Part shown: piece after piece, positions 46,790 to 56,353 of the stretch | How the letters are laid out: every line of letters begins with the position of its first letter | Numbering within the stretch: the stretch's first letter is position 1 | From: Chitinophagaceae bacterium | GTDB lineage: Bacteria > Bacteroidota > Bacteroidia > Chitinophagales > Chitinophagaceae | Length of the DNA: 64,000 nucleotides | Assembly (NCBI GenBank): GCA_016786845.1 | Contig: JAEUVB010000016.1 | Span: 226,206 to 290,205 of the forward strand | Reading direction: 5' to 3' | Translations under genes and position numbers: made by a program | The notes under the pieces: generated by a model | Database searches by the model: none | The model's input: only the letters and a program-made list of their open reading frames with translations | What the model was told of the DNA's origin: nothing

Positions 46790-47419
46790 TTAATTATTTG
46801 TCAGATAGTCTGCAACACCTACATGGTTTGCTTTCATACCAACCTTACCTTTCATCCAATTGGCCGGACAAACTTCACCATTTTCTTCATTAAACTGTAA
46901 AGCATCCAAAATTCTTAAAGCCTCATCCACATTGCGGCCTAAAGGAAGGTCGTTCACTAACTGATGACGTACTTTACCTGTACGGTCTATTAAAAAAAGT
47001 CCGCGATAAGCTATCAATTCTCCATCAGCTTCCATCAGACCCTCTTCATTATATCCCCATTCCCCAACCAATACATCGTAGTTGTGAGAAATCGTTTTAT
47101 TGGTATCTGCAACTATAGGATAGGTTACCCCCTGAATGCCACCTTTCTCCTTGGGAACTTGCAACCAGCCCCAATGAGACTGCTCAGTATCGGTTGATAC
47201 CGCAACAATTTCGCAATTTCTATCCTTAAACTCTTCCAATCTTTCCTGAAATGCGTGTAATTCAGTCGGACATACAAACGTGAAATCCTTAGGATAAAAG
47301 AAAAGGATTACATATTTCCCTTTGAATTGTTCCAGAGTGAATTGATCAACAATTTCCTGTCCGTTAATCACCGCTTTCGCTTGAAATGCGGGGGCTTGTT
47401 TCCCTACAAGTACTGCCAT
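46790..47419 (-). CDS. Typical 2-Cys peroxiredoxin
   Basis: 209 aa. Peroxidatic cysteine in FTFVCPTE (about residue 50) and resolving cysteine in EVCPANW near the C-terminus; PKDFTFVCP and VSTDTEQSHWGW mark the Prx1/AhpC class. It reduces hydrogen and organic peroxides with thioredoxin or AhpF. A TACTTTTG box lies at 47443-47450, 23 bp before the ATG. No oxidative-stress operator was identified. Confidence 0.94.
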   Translation of the reverse strand: MAVLVGKQAPAFQAKAVINGQEIVDQFTLEQFKGKYVILFFYPKDFTFVCPTELHAFQERLEEFKDRNCEIVAVSTDTEQSHWGWLQVPKEKGGIQGVTYPIVADTNKTISHNYDVLVGEWGYNEEGLMEADGELIAYRGLFLIDRTGKVRHQLVNDLPLGRNVDEALRILDALQFNEENGEVCPANWMKGKVGMKANHVGVADYLTNN

Positions 47420-47442
47420 AATATTCTTTTTTTTTTGAGGTG

Positions 47443-47450
47443 CAAAAGTA
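47443..47450 (-). promoter_or_regulatory. -7 promoter box (TACTTTTG) of the peroxiredoxin gene
   Basis: Full TAnnTTTG match on the minus strand. Confidence 0.55.
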
Positions 47451-47614
47451 GCTTTTTTAAAACAGATGAGTACATCATCGACGGATGAATGTCATAGAAA
47501 TTCTTTATTCCGATTAAGCAGCCCCTCTCCGTTTTCAAATTTCCCTCATATTAGATCTGTAACTCTTCGAAATAACGGTATTTTCTCAACAAATCGGAAT
47601 GCAGATTTTTAGTG

Positions 47615-47622
47615 TATTTTTG
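47615..47622 (+). promoter_or_regulatory. -7 promoter box (TATTTTTG) of the thioredoxin-like lipoprotein gene
   Basis: Full TAnnTTTG match, 20 bp before the ATG at 47643. Confidence 0.5.
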
Positions 47623-47642
47623 CCCACTTATTGATATCAAGT

Positions 47643-48758
47643 ATGCAAAAAATATGGTTAGTGGTCCTTTTGCCGATCCTGCTTTACAGCTGTAGCAGTC
47701 AATATTCTGTCAAGGGGAAAATTGAGCAAATGCCTGAACAAAAATTCCGACTCGAAGAACTGGGTGTGGATGATAATATTCCGGTAGACAGCGGTAAAAC
47801 CAATTCCGACGGAAGTTTTGAATTTAGCGCCAAGGCAAGTGAGGAATCCTTGTACAGACTCAAGTTTGAACAAGGTAAGTATATTCTTTTAGTCTTAAAA
47901 AATGGGGAAAATGCGACCATTAAAGGGGATTGGAAATCCATGGAAAACTACACCGTAGAAGGTTCTCAGGGCAGTATGACGCTGAAAAGTTTTCTGGTCA
48001 ATTTGAGAGAGAATAGTCGCGACATCAATACCATGTATGTTATTTTGGACTCTATAAAGGCTCATCCTGAAAAGGACTCTCTTTTAAAGTCTGCCGAAGA
48101 TGATCTTCGCAATATCAATGTTCAATTTGTGAACTACGTAAAAAAGTTTGCCGATACCACCCAAAGTGTTGCCTGTGCATTATTTGCCGCCAACATCATT
48201 AACCCTGCCATAGAAGGCCCTTATGTGAACGCCTTTTATCAAAAAATCACTCAGCGTTTCCCTCAATCGACACTGGCAAAAAAATTTGCAGAGCGCTACC
48301 TTCAAAATAAACCCCAAGCCGAAGCCAATGATGTGAAACCCGTGGACGGAATGCCGGCTCCGGATTTCACAGCCAATACACCGGATGGAAACTCACTGAC
48401 CCTGAGCAGCTTTCGTGGAAAATATGTCTTGATCGACTTTTGGGCCAGTTGGTGCGGACCTTGTCGTCAGGAGAATCCGAATGTTGTGGCAGCATATAAT
48501 CTTTTCAAAGATAAAAACTTCACCATACTCGGTGTTTCTCTCGATACGGGCAAAGACAAATGGAAGGAGGCTATTCAAAAAGATGGTCTCACATGGAACC
48601 ACGTGAGCGAACTCGTCGGGTGGGGCAGTGCCATTGCCCGCAATTATAAAGTGGAAAGTATTCCTCAGAATTTTCTGATCGATCCGCAAGGAAATATTAT
48701 TGCTTCCAATCTTCGCGGAGATGCGCTCAAAAATAAATTGGCAGAACTGATCAAATAA
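47643..48758 (+). CDS. TlpA-like thiol-disulfide lipoprotein with DUF4369 domain
   Basis: 371 aa. Lipoprotein leader ([10 protein letters not shown]), a DUF4369-type beta domain (about 20-120), a helical linker, and a C-terminal thioredoxin fold with the redox motif [11 protein letters not shown]. It should act in the periplasm or at the outer membrane in disulfide exchange. The next gene, pyrD, starts 4 bp after its stop, so the two are co-transcribed despite unrelated roles. Confidence 0.9.
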   Translation: MQKIWLVVLLPILLYSCSSQYSVKGKIEQMPEQKFRLEELGVDDNIPVDSGKTNSDGSFEFSAKASEESLYRLKFEQGKYILLVLKNGENATIKGDWKSMENYTVEGSQGSMTLKSFLVNLRENSRDINTMYVILDSIKAHPEKDSLLKSAEDDLRNINVQFVNYVKKFADTTQSVACALFAANIINPAIEGPYVNAFYQKITQRFPQSTLAKKFAERYLQNKPQAEANDVKPVDGMPAPDFTANTPDGNSLTLSSFRGKYVLIDFWASWCGPCRQENPNVVAAYNLFKDKNFTILGVSLDTGKDKWKEAIQKDGLTWNHVSELVGWGSAIARNYKVESIPQNFLIDPQGNIIASNLRGDALKNKLAELIK

Positions 48759-48762
48759 TTCT

Positions 48763-49788
48763 ATGTATAATCTGGTTAAGAAAATTTTGTTTCAATATGA
48801 TCCCGAAGAGGTTCATTATAAAGTGATGAGCTGGCTGACCCGCGCCTACAATACGGGCCTCGGCAAGAAATATCTGGAAAGTAATTTTTGTCTCAAACAT
48901 CCGTCTCTCGAAAGAACCGTGTTTGGACTAAACTTTAAAAATCCCGTTGGTCTGGCCGCCGGGTTCGATAAAGATGCACGATTTATAGATGAGTTGGCCT
49001 GTTTGGGCTTTGGATTCATTGAAATTGGAACCGTGACTCCCAAACCCCAGGATGGAAATGACAAACCTCGTTTGTTTCGATTCCCGGGTGATGCGGCGAT
49101 TATCAATCGGATGGGATTCAACAATCAAGGGGTAGACGCAGCGGCTCTTCGTTTGAAGAACCGTAAAACCAATATCATCATTGGTGGGAATATTGGTAAA
49201 AACAAAATAACACCCAATGAAGATGCCATCAAGGATTATGAATATTGCTTCAAAGCACTGTTTGACGTGGTGGATTATTTTGTAGTCAATGTGAGCAGTC
49301 CGAATACCCCTAACCTACGTGAATTGCAGGAAAAAAAGCCTTTACATGATCTTCTGCTTCACCTGCAAAACTTGAATCTGAGTTATCCTAAGCCTAAACC
49401 CCTTTTGCTAAAAATCGCACCCGATTTGACCGATTCACAATTGGATGATGTCATTGATATAGCCCGACTCACCCACCTCAGCGGAATCGTAGCGACCAAT
49501 ACCACTATAGACCGGGAAGGTTTGACGGCCGATAAACAGGTGATTGAAAAAACCGGAGCCGGTGGTGTCAGCGGAAAACCACTGAAAGAAAGGAGTACAG
49601 AGATCATTCGATATATTTCTGAAAAAACGAAAGGCAGTTTACCAATCATTGCTGTCGGCGGAATTTTTAACGGAGATGATGCCCTTGAAAAAATCGAAGC
49701 GGGAGCCTCCCTGGTTCAAGTCTATACCGGATTCATATATGAAGGCCCGGGTATTGTTAAAAAAATCTGTAAATCACTGATCAAATAA
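48763..49788 (+). CDS. pyrD: Dihydroorotate dehydrogenase (quinone)
   Basis: 341 aa. Class 2 enzyme: an N-terminal membrane-associating helix (about 1-40), FMN-binding barrel with [32 protein letters not shown], the catalytic serine region [14 protein letters not shown] and [17 protein letters not shown]. It oxidises dihydroorotate to orotate in pyrimidine synthesis, passing electrons to quinone. terC follows 8 bp downstream. Confidence 0.97.
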   Translation: MYNLVKKILFQYDPEEVHYKVMSWLTRAYNTGLGKKYLESNFCLKHPSLERTVFGLNFKNPVGLAAGFDKDARFIDELACLGFGFIEIGTVTPKPQDGNDKPRLFRFPGDAAIINRMGFNNQGVDAAALRLKNRKTNIIIGGNIGKNKITPNEDAIKDYEYCFKALFDVVDYFVVNVSSPNTPNLRELQEKKPLHDLLLHLQNLNLSYPKPKPLLLKIAPDLTDSQLDDVIDIARLTHLSGIVATNTTIDREGLTADKQVIEKTGAGGVSGKPLKERSTEIIRYISEKTKGSLPIIAVGGIFNGDDALEKIEAGASLVQVYTGFIYEGPGIVKKICKSLIK

Positions 49789-49796
49789 TTTTTTAC

Positions 49797-50576
49797 ATGG
49801 AATATTTATTTTCTATAGACACACTGATCAGTTTGCTCACCCTGACCTTACTCGAAATCGTATTGGGAGTAGATAATGTGATTTTCGTATCCATCATCAT
49901 GGGCCGACTGGAAGAGGCCAAACAAAAAACTGCCCGTAAACTTTGGATGCTTACAGGCATCAGTGTTCGGGTCATTCTATTACTTTGCCTGAGTTGGTTG
50001 GTGAAACATGGTAATACCGCACTATTTCATATCCTGGACAAACCCTTCAATCTGCGTAGTCTCATCATGTTGGGAGGCGGTCTGTTTTTATTGATAAAAA
50101 CTGTGGGTGAAATTCATCAGAAATTGGAAGGGGAAGAACATTCGGTGTCCACCGGAACCAAGACCGGCAATCTGATGAAAGTGATGATACAAATCATTGC
50201 CGTGGATTTAGTCTTTTCATTTGATAGTATTATCACCGCGGTTGGAATGGCCCAACATGTGGAAGTCATGATCATGGCCGTTATTATTGCCATGTTTGTG
50301 ATGTTCCTCTTTGCCGGCAAAATTTCTTCGTTTATTGAAAAACATCCAACGGTAAAAATGCTGGCTCTGTCCTTTTTGGTCATGATTGGCGTTGTTCTCC
50401 TTGTCGAAGGTTGGGACGCCGAAAAAGCCCACGATCTTCATCTGAAGAATTATGTATACTTTTCAATGGCTTTTTCTTTCGGGGTAGAGATGCTCAATCT
50501 GCAATTGCGAAAACGCAGTATGAAACCGGTACAGTTGCACGAACCCGATTTGGATAAAAGTATGAAGGAGGACTAG
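49797..50576 (+). CDS. TerC-family integral membrane protein
   Basis: 259 aa with about seven membrane segments and the two family signatures LEIVLGVDNVIFVSIIMGRL and VDLVFSFDSIITAVGMAQH, whose intramembrane acidic residues are thought to bind metal. TerC proteins are linked to tellurium resistance and manganese export to secreted metalloproteins. It ends the pyrD-containing operon. Confidence 0.93.
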   Translation: MEYLFSIDTLISLLTLTLLEIVLGVDNVIFVSIIMGRLEEAKQKTARKLWMLTGISVRVILLLCLSWLVKHGNTALFHILDKPFNLRSLIMLGGGLFLLIKTVGEIHQKLEGEEHSVSTGTKTGNLMKVMIQIIAVDLVFSFDSIITAVGMAQHVEVMIMAVIIAMFVMFLFAGKISSFIEKHPTVKMLALSFLVMIGVVLLVEGWDAEKAHDLHLKNYVYFSMAFSFGVEMLNLQLRKRSMKPVQLHEPDLDKSMKED

Positions 50577-50594
50577 GGAAACGAGTAGTTCTGA

Positions 50595-51002
50595 TTATTC
50601 ATCCCTATCCATACACAACTCCACCAATACCCCTCCCGTAGACTTGGGATGTACAAAGCAAACCCATTTCTGATCGGCACCGGGCTTCGGCTCTTCTGAT
50701 AATAAAATAAAGCCCTCGTCTTTCAAGCGATTCATTTCGGAATGAATATCCTCTACCGCATAAGCGATATGGTGTATCCCTTCTCCCTTTTTCTCAATAT
50801 ATCGGGCGATGACCCCATCCTCGGAAACAGAAGCCAACAACTCAATTTTACTTTCACCGACCTTGAAAAAAGCCGTATGAACCCCTTCCGTTTCTACGGT
50901 TTCTGTTTTGTAGCAAGAAGTTCCCAATAACTGCTCATACTTCGGAATCGCGCTTTCCAAACTTTTTACAGCAATGCCAATATGTTCTATTTTTTGAAAC
51001 AT
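50595..51002 (-). CDS. mce: Methylmalonyl-CoA epimerase
   Basis: 135 aa. A vicinal-oxygen-chelate protein with metal-ligand motifs EHIGIAVKSLE, EGIHHIAYAVEDI and KSTGGVLVELC, the standard pattern for this enzyme. It interconverts the R and S forms of methylmalonyl-CoA in propionyl-CoA metabolism. It stands alone; the mutase genes are not in the window. Confidence 0.92.
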   Translation of the reverse strand: MFQKIEHIGIAVKSLESAIPKYEQLLGTSCYKTETVETEGVHTAFFKVGESKIELLASVSEDGVIARYIEKKGEGIHHIAYAVEDIHSEMNRLKDEGFILLSEEPKPGADQKWVCFVHPKSTGGVLVELCMDRDE

Positions 51003-51150
51003 GGTTTTCGTTTTACACCTCCCGACAAGGTTGAAGTGAATCTAGCCAATCCTTTATAAATCGACCCATTCCGTTTCAAAGATATAATCAAAAGCTATTC
51101 AAGACAGAAACATTATATATAAAAATGAAGTCTAGAAGGCATTCCTAAGA

Positions 51151-51158
51151 TATATTTG
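51151..51158 (+). promoter_or_regulatory. -7 promoter box (TATATTTG) of iscS
   Basis: Full match, leaving a leader of about 75 nt before the ATG at 51241. No IscR-type site was recognised. Confidence 0.5.
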
Positions 51159-51240
51159 CAACTCATGGGTCCGAAGCGGAAGTCATTCCGGTGCAGTTAT
51201 TGCGTAAACCCTTCACCCATTCACTACAAAAACAACTAAC

Positions 51241-52455
51241 ATGCAATTTCCGATCTATTTAGATAATAATGCCACGACCCCATGCGATCCGCGCGTCGTG
51301 GATACCATGGTTCCCTTTTTTACCAACAATTTTGGTAATGCGGCCAGCCGCAACCATTCCTTCGGATGGATCGCGGAAGAGGCCGTGGATTACGCCCGCG
51401 AACAAGTGGCCAAGCTGATCGGTGCTGACCCTAAAGAGATCATATTTACTTCAGGTGCCACCGAAGCCGACAATTTAGCGATCAAAGGTGTATATGAAAT
51501 GTATGCTTCCAAAGGCAATCATATCATTACGACAACCATCGAACATAAAGCTGTATTGGATACCTGCAAACACCTCGAAAAACAAGGTGCAGAAGTGACC
51601 TACCTGCCCGTAAACGGCGAAGGCATGATTAATCTGGAAGATCTGGAAAAAGCCATTACGCCTAAAACAATTTTGGTGGCCATCATGTATGCTAATAATG
51701 AAGTCGGTACCGTAAATCCAATGAAGGAAATCAGTGCCATCGCTAAAAAACATGGTGTACTCGTCATGACTGACGCGGTGCAAGCCGTGGGCAAAATACC
51801 TGTAGATGTCAACAAAGACGGTATCGACCTGATGGCTTTTACCGCCCATAAAATGTACGGCCCTAAAGGTGTTGGTGCCTTATATGTACGTCGCAAAAAC
51901 CCTCGTGTAAAAGTAACGGCCCAGCTTGATGGCGGTGGTCATGAACGCGGTATGCGAAGCGGTACCCTCAATGTACCGGGTATTGTTGGTTTTGGCAAAG
52001 CCTGCGAAATCTGCATGAATGAAATGCAAAGTGATACCGAACGCATCGTGAAACTGCGTGATAAACTGGAGAATGGTTTGTTGCAAGTGGAAGAAAGCTA
52101 TCTCAACGGTCACAAAACTAATCGTCTGCCCCATGTCACCAATATTTCTTTTAAACATGTGGAAGGCGAAGGCCTGCTGATGGGAATCAATAAAAATATT
52201 GCCCTGAGCAGTGGCAGTGCTTGTACCTCTGCCTCCCTCGAACCCTCCTATGTGCTCAAAGCATTGGGATTGGGTGACGACCTGGCACACAGTTCATTGC
52301 GTTTTGGTTTGAGCCGATTTACCACTGAAGATGAAGTAGACTATACCATTAAAGCTGTGACTGACACGGTGAACAAACTCCGCGAAATGAGTCCGCTGTG
52401 GGAAATGTATAAAGAAGGCATCGATCTGAATTCGATCGAATGGGCGCATCACTAA
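51241..52455 (+). CDS. iscS: Cysteine desulfurase, IscS type
   Basis: 404 aa. PLP-dependent class V fold with YLDNNATTPCDP at the N-terminus, the PLP lysine in FTAHKMYGPKG and the catalytic cysteine loop SSGSACTSAS, the long-loop form typical of IscS. It releases sulfur from cysteine for Fe-S clusters and tRNA thiolation. No iscU or iscA genes are adjacent; a terminator-like stem follows. Confidence 0.95.
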   Translation: MQFPIYLDNNATTPCDPRVVDTMVPFFTNNFGNAASRNHSFGWIAEEAVDYAREQVAKLIGADPKEIIFTSGATEADNLAIKGVYEMYASKGNHIITTTIEHKAVLDTCKHLEKQGAEVTYLPVNGEGMINLEDLEKAITPKTILVAIMYANNEVGTVNPMKEISAIAKKHGVLVMTDAVQAVGKIPVDVNKDGIDLMAFTAHKMYGPKGVGALYVRRKNPRVKVTAQLDGGGHERGMRSGTLNVPGIVGFGKACEICMNEMQSDTERIVKLRDKLENGLLQVEESYLNGHKTNRLPHVTNISFKHVEGEGLLMGINKNIALSSGSACTSASLEPSYVLKALGLGDDLAHSSLRFGLSRFTTEDEVDYTIKAVTDTVNKLREMSPLWEMYKEGIDLNSIEWAHH

Positions 52456-52494
52456 TTTTTCATTTTCTCGGCTTATCGTGCTAAAAATGGGTTG

Positions 52495-52543
52495 AAATAC
52501 CCTCCCAAAGGTATTCTCATATTGAGACAGGGTATTTATTTTT
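52495..52543 (+). terminator. Terminator-like stem after iscS
   Basis: AAATACCCT (52495-52503) pairs with AGGGTATTT (52529-52537), with an inner TCTCA/TGAGA hairpin, and is followed by ATTTTT. It overlaps the -7 box TATTTTTG (52537-52544) of the next gene. Confidence 0.6.
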
Positions 52544-52544
52544 G
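52537..52544 (+). promoter_or_regulatory. -7 promoter box (TATTTTTG) of the LamG protein gene
   Basis: Full TAnnTTTG match, 16 bp before the ATG at 52561, and sharing bases with the iscS terminator stem. Confidence 0.5.
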
Positions 52545-52560
52545 CTTTAAATGTTCTATC

Positions 52561-55086
52561 ATGAAAAAGCTCCTGCTCTTTATTCTATTATTTCCACTAT
52601 GGATTCAAGCTCAAATCCCCGGTAACTCGCTTCAATTAAAGGCCAACGGAAATTTTTTTACCGTTGCTGATGCGTCTAGTGTATCGCTAAATGATACCAT
52701 GTCTATGGAAATGATGCTCTATTTCCGTTGCAATAATGGTCAAAGTACGCATCTCATGACGAAAGGTTGGTGTGGAAATGGCGATTGGAGTTATTACTGG
52801 AGCGTTTATGATAACAAATTACGCTTCTCCCGCTGGCACCAAACCTTTGCCGGTGGATGTGCCGGAACACAAGCCATTTTCGAAACTACAGATAGTATCC
52901 CATTCAATACCTGGACCCATGTGGCAGTCACGATTCGCGACTTAGATGTAAAAATGTATATCAACGGAATTGATGCCGGAGCGACACTCATTTCAGGTCA
53001 AAATGGCGATGGATTTAATCCCTGTACACAACCTATTCGTATTGGAAACTACCTGAATGCATCCAGTCAAAATGTTGGCACGCCGCTCTGCAATATGGAT
53101 GAATTACGAATCTGGCATAAAGAGTTAACGGCTTCAGACATTCTCAGCAATATGAATCAGGAGCTTACAGGTAATGAACCCGGACTTGTTGCTTATTATC
53201 AAATGAATGAAAGCGGAAGCGGCGCAGGCATATCGGTGGTAAACAGTGCAGCAGGTAGTTCGCTTCCTAATGGAACCACCGTGGGCTCAGTGGCCAATCT
53301 GCAGTTTAATGATAATAGCACCATCATCGATGCCCTGCCCACCTGCGATCCTATCTTATGGCTGAAAGCCGATGCCGGTGTCACGGTCAATGTAAATAAT
53401 GAAGTCACCCAATGGGCCGACCAAAGTGGTAATAATTATCATGCCGTTGCTGATGGGACCACCCTTCCGGTGCTTCAAAACAATACCATCAACAATAAGC
53501 CTGTCATCAATTTTACAGATGACCGCTTGGCCACTCCGCTGATCAATCTCACCCCAACCAATCAAACGGAAGCTTTTGTGGTGTACAAGGGCATTGGATC
53601 CAATGGTTTCAGCCCCTTTGAATTTTCAGATGATGGCAATGTGGTAAGTACCGGTTTCTACCTCGCAGATCAAGATAATTCATGCCCCGGCTGCCAAAAT
53701 GATGTAACTGCCGGACTCAAAGGAGATGTGGGATACAATCAAAATTCTTTGAATCAAACCCAAGGCTGTCCTAAGATCATTAATGCGACCTATAACAAAT
53801 CTCTCAGCACAGAAGAAGTAAAAATTTGGCTCAATGGGGTCCTTCAACCTAAAACACCGGGTACCACCAATGCCAACAATACCAATAATTTCGGCAACCA
53901 TAAATTCTATCTCGGAAAACGCAGTGCCAACTGTACTTTTTGCCCCGGGGTCATGGGGCAGTTTTATTATGCCGAACTCATCGTTTTTCAAAGAATCCTG
54001 AGCTCCAAAGAAAAAAACTTGATGAAGAATTACCTTCATAAGAAATACTTTACCGGTGCTTCCGGGGCCTATACGTCCGCTTCATCCGGCACCAGCTATA
54101 GCACCAATGTGTATGACGACCTCATCTGGAAACATACATTCAACAGCACCTCACCTACATCCATCATCGCATCGGTCAAAGACTATTGTGCTGAATTGGG
54201 TAGCCGAACAGATACCGTCTATGTCGAACCATCGGCTGTCAATATAGGATCGACCTATGCCATGAGAAGACATTTTACAATACAAACCGCATTACAGCCC
54301 GCAGGCACTAAACGTGTTCGATTGTATTATACACAAGCCGATTTTGCTGATTTACAAACAGTCGTTCCCGGCCTGACCTCTCATAGTCAACTCTGTGTCA
54401 CCAAATATGACGGACCCAATGAAGATGGCGTGTTTAGCAATACCGGAGGAACCCTCACCTTCATTCCTGCCTCACAAATCACCACAGGTACGGCCTTTGG
54501 GGCTCGCTACCTCGAATTTGATGTCACCGGATTTAGCGAATTTTGGATTCATACCGGTAATATTCCACTTCCGGTCTATTTAACCTCTTTCTCGGCTCAA
54601 AAATGCGATGCCGCGGCATGCCTGAATTGGAAAACATCCCAAGAACAAAATGTGCATTCATATTCGATCGAACGCAGTTCTGATGCCCGCAGCTTCTATC
54701 CGATCGGGCAAACCCTGAGTCTGGGAGACTCAGAAAGTGGACACGACTATGCATATACCGATCTCCAACCATTGTCCGGTATGAATTATTACCGCATAAT
54801 CGCAAAGGATATCGATGGTCACCAACAATTTTCAGCAGTGAAAAGTGTCTTGTTTTCGTCATCCCCGGTTCCTGTAATGGTTTATCCTACCTATAGCGCT
54901 ACCGGTCAATACAATATCGAAACGCTTGCTACAATACAACACATAGAGCTATATTCCATCAACGGTCAGTGGCTGAAAACATTAAAAGCCAATAAGAATA
55001 TTGACTTGCAGGAATGTTCTGCAGGAATGTATCTGCTTAAGGTATATACCGATGAGGGTATAAGTAACCACAAGGTTCTGCGTTAA
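52561..55086 (+). CDS. Large secreted LamG-domain protein with type IX sorting signal
   Basis: 841 aa. Signal peptide MKKLLLFILLFPLWIQAQ; a LamG/concanavalin-like domain (about 25-225, FNTWTHVAVTIRDLDVKMYIN, MDELRIWHKELT); a second lectin-like module beginning PILWLKADAGVTVNVNNEVTQWADQ (about 265-505); and a C-terminal T9SS sorting region (VYPTYSATGQYNIE, GMYLLKVYTDEGISNHKVL). Such proteins sit on or leave the cell surface and often bind glycans. The ATG at 52561 is used because upstream residues cover the promoter. Confidence 0.9.
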   Translation: MKKLLLFILLFPLWIQAQIPGNSLQLKANGNFFTVADASSVSLNDTMSMEMMLYFRCNNGQSTHLMTKGWCGNGDWSYYWSVYDNKLRFSRWHQTFAGGCAGTQAIFETTDSIPFNTWTHVAVTIRDLDVKMYINGIDAGATLISGQNGDGFNPCTQPIRIGNYLNASSQNVGTPLCNMDELRIWHKELTASDILSNMNQELTGNEPGLVAYYQMNESGSGAGISVVNSAAGSSLPNGTTVGSVANLQFNDNSTIIDALPTCDPILWLKADAGVTVNVNNEVTQWADQSGNNYHAVADGTTLPVLQNNTINNKPVINFTDDRLATPLINLTPTNQTEAFVVYKGIGSNGFSPFEFSDDGNVVSTGFYLADQDNSCPGCQNDVTAGLKGDVGYNQNSLNQTQGCPKIINATYNKSLSTEEVKIWLNGVLQPKTPGTTNANNTNNFGNHKFYLGKRSANCTFCPGVMGQFYYAELIVFQRILSSKEKNLMKNYLHKKYFTGASGAYTSASSGTSYSTNVYDDLIWKHTFNSTSPTSIIASVKDYCAELGSRTDTVYVEPSAVNIGSTYAMRRHFTIQTALQPAGTKRVRLYYTQADFADLQTVVPGLTSHSQLCVTKYDGPNEDGVFSNTGGTLTFIPASQITTGTAFGARYLEFDVTGFSEFWIHTGNIPLPVYLTSFSAQKCDAAACLNWKTSQEQNVHSYSIERSSDARSFYPIGQTLSLGDSESGHDYAYTDLQPLSGMNYYRIIAKDIDGHQQFSAVKSVLFSSSPVPVMVYPTYSATGQYNIETLATIQHIELYSINGQWLKTLKANKNIDLQECSAGMYLLKVYTDEGISNHKVLR

Positions 55087-55210
55087 TTATTATAAGCTTA
55101 GTATCCCTTTTAAGAACATCTTCCGTAAAAACTAATTCGGATCGGTTTTCTCATTAGCAACTGCGAAACAAAACAAGTTCGCGGCCGGAACGGTTTTTCG
55201 AAAAAAAAGC

Positions 55211-55218
55211 TATCTTTG
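55211..55218 (+). promoter_or_regulatory. -7 promoter box (TATCTTTG) of the thioredoxin-like gene
   Basis: Full TAnnTTTG match, 17 bp before the ATG at 55236. Confidence 0.55.
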
Positions 55219-55235
55219 AAATCAATTTTACAAAC

Positions 55236-55760
55236 ATGAAAAAACTGACTTTCCTTTTTGCAGCACTCATGGCATTCACTTTTGCCAACGCTCAATATCA
55301 AAATACCAAGATCGAAGTAGGACAAAAAGCACCTGAACTGGTGTACGATAATCCACAGGGAGAAAAATTAAAACTTTCTGAAATCAATAACAAGCGTGTG
55401 ATCCTCTTGGATTTCTGGGCCAGCTGGTGTGGTCCTTGCCGCGCTGCAAATCCGGCCCTCGTTCAGTTTTACAAAAAATACAGCGCTAAGAAATACAAGA
55501 AGGCTAAAAACGGTTTCACCATCGTGAGTGTGTCTCTTGATAAAGCAAAAGAGCCATGGATTCAGGCGATTGAAAAAGATAAACTGATTTGGCCATTTCA
55601 TATGAGTGATTTGGGTGAATGGCAAAGTGCTGCCGCAGCGGAATATGGTGTACAATTTGTACCTCAGGCCTTTTTGATCGACGCCAATGGTATCGTCATC
55701 GGTAAATATCAACGCGCTGAAGACTGCACCAAAGATTTGGAAAAACTAATCGCCGAGTAA
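55236..55760 (+). CDS. Exported thioredoxin-like protein (TlpA/ResA type)
   Basis: 174 aa. Signal peptide (LTFLFAALMAFTFANAQ) then a thioredoxin fold with [13 protein letters not shown] and a cis-proline segment FVPQAFLID. It probably reduces disulfides or supports cytochrome maturation in the periplasm. gmk starts 3 bp after its stop, so it leads a four-gene run (this gene, gmk, the CBS/DUF21 gene, the nucleotidyltransferase) with gaps of 3-11 bp. Confidence 0.92.
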   Translation: MKKLTFLFAALMAFTFANAQYQNTKIEVGQKAPELVYDNPQGEKLKLSEINNKRVILLDFWASWCGPCRAANPALVQFYKKYSAKKYKKAKNGFTIVSVSLDKAKEPWIQAIEKDKLIWPFHMSDLGEWQSAAAAEYGVQFVPQAFLIDANGIVIGKYQRAEDCTKDLEKLIAE

Positions 55761-55763
55761 TAT

Positions 55764-56342
55764 ATGTCCTCGGACGATACCCATAAGCTGATCATCATTA
55801 CAGCACCTTCGGGTTCCGGTAAGACCAGCGTTGTCAATCACCTTCTGCAAGTTCATCCTCAACTTATTTTTAGTATCAGTGCCTGTACTCGAAATCCCCG
55901 TCCGGGTGAAACCGATGGATTGAGTTACTATTTTATTTCCGTAGATGATTTCAAGAAAAAGATCGAAGCCGATGCGTTTGCAGAATATGAAATGGTGTAT
56001 GAAGGTAAATATTATGGTACCCTGAAAGCGGAACTGGATCGTATCTGGAATCAGCAATGTTATCCCCTTGTTGATATCGATGTGAAAGGTGCGCTGAAAC
56101 TTAAAAACCAATTTGGGGCCAATGCAATGAGTATTTTTTTGAAAGCACCTTCCATAGCCGAACTCGAAAACCGGTTGCGTAAACGTGGTACAGAAACGGA
56201 AGCATCACTTAAAGAACGTTTAGACAAAGCCCATTTCGAATTGAGTTTTGAAAACCAATTCGACCATATCGTCGTGAACGATCAATTAGAAAATGCCTGT
56301 CACAAAGTGTCGGAATTAACAAAGGCCTTTCTGCAATTTTAA
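55764..56342 (+). CDS. gmk: Guanylate kinase
   Basis: 192 aa. P-loop GSGKTS at the N-terminus (ITAPSGSGKTSVVNH), the GMP-binding stretch SACTRNPRPGETDGLSYYF and DVKGALKLK. It phosphorylates GMP to GDP. Complete and of normal length; 3 bp after the thioredoxin-like gene. Confidence 0.97.
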   Translation: MSSDDTHKLIIITAPSGSGKTSVVNHLLQVHPQLIFSISACTRNPRPGETDGLSYYFISVDDFKKKIEADAFAEYEMVYEGKYYGTLKAELDRIWNQQCYPLVDIDVKGALKLKNQFGANAMSIFLKAPSIAELENRLRKRGTETEASLKERLDKAHFELSFENQFDHIVVNDQLENACHKVSELTKAFLQF

Positions 56343-56353
56343 ATCTACCCCCT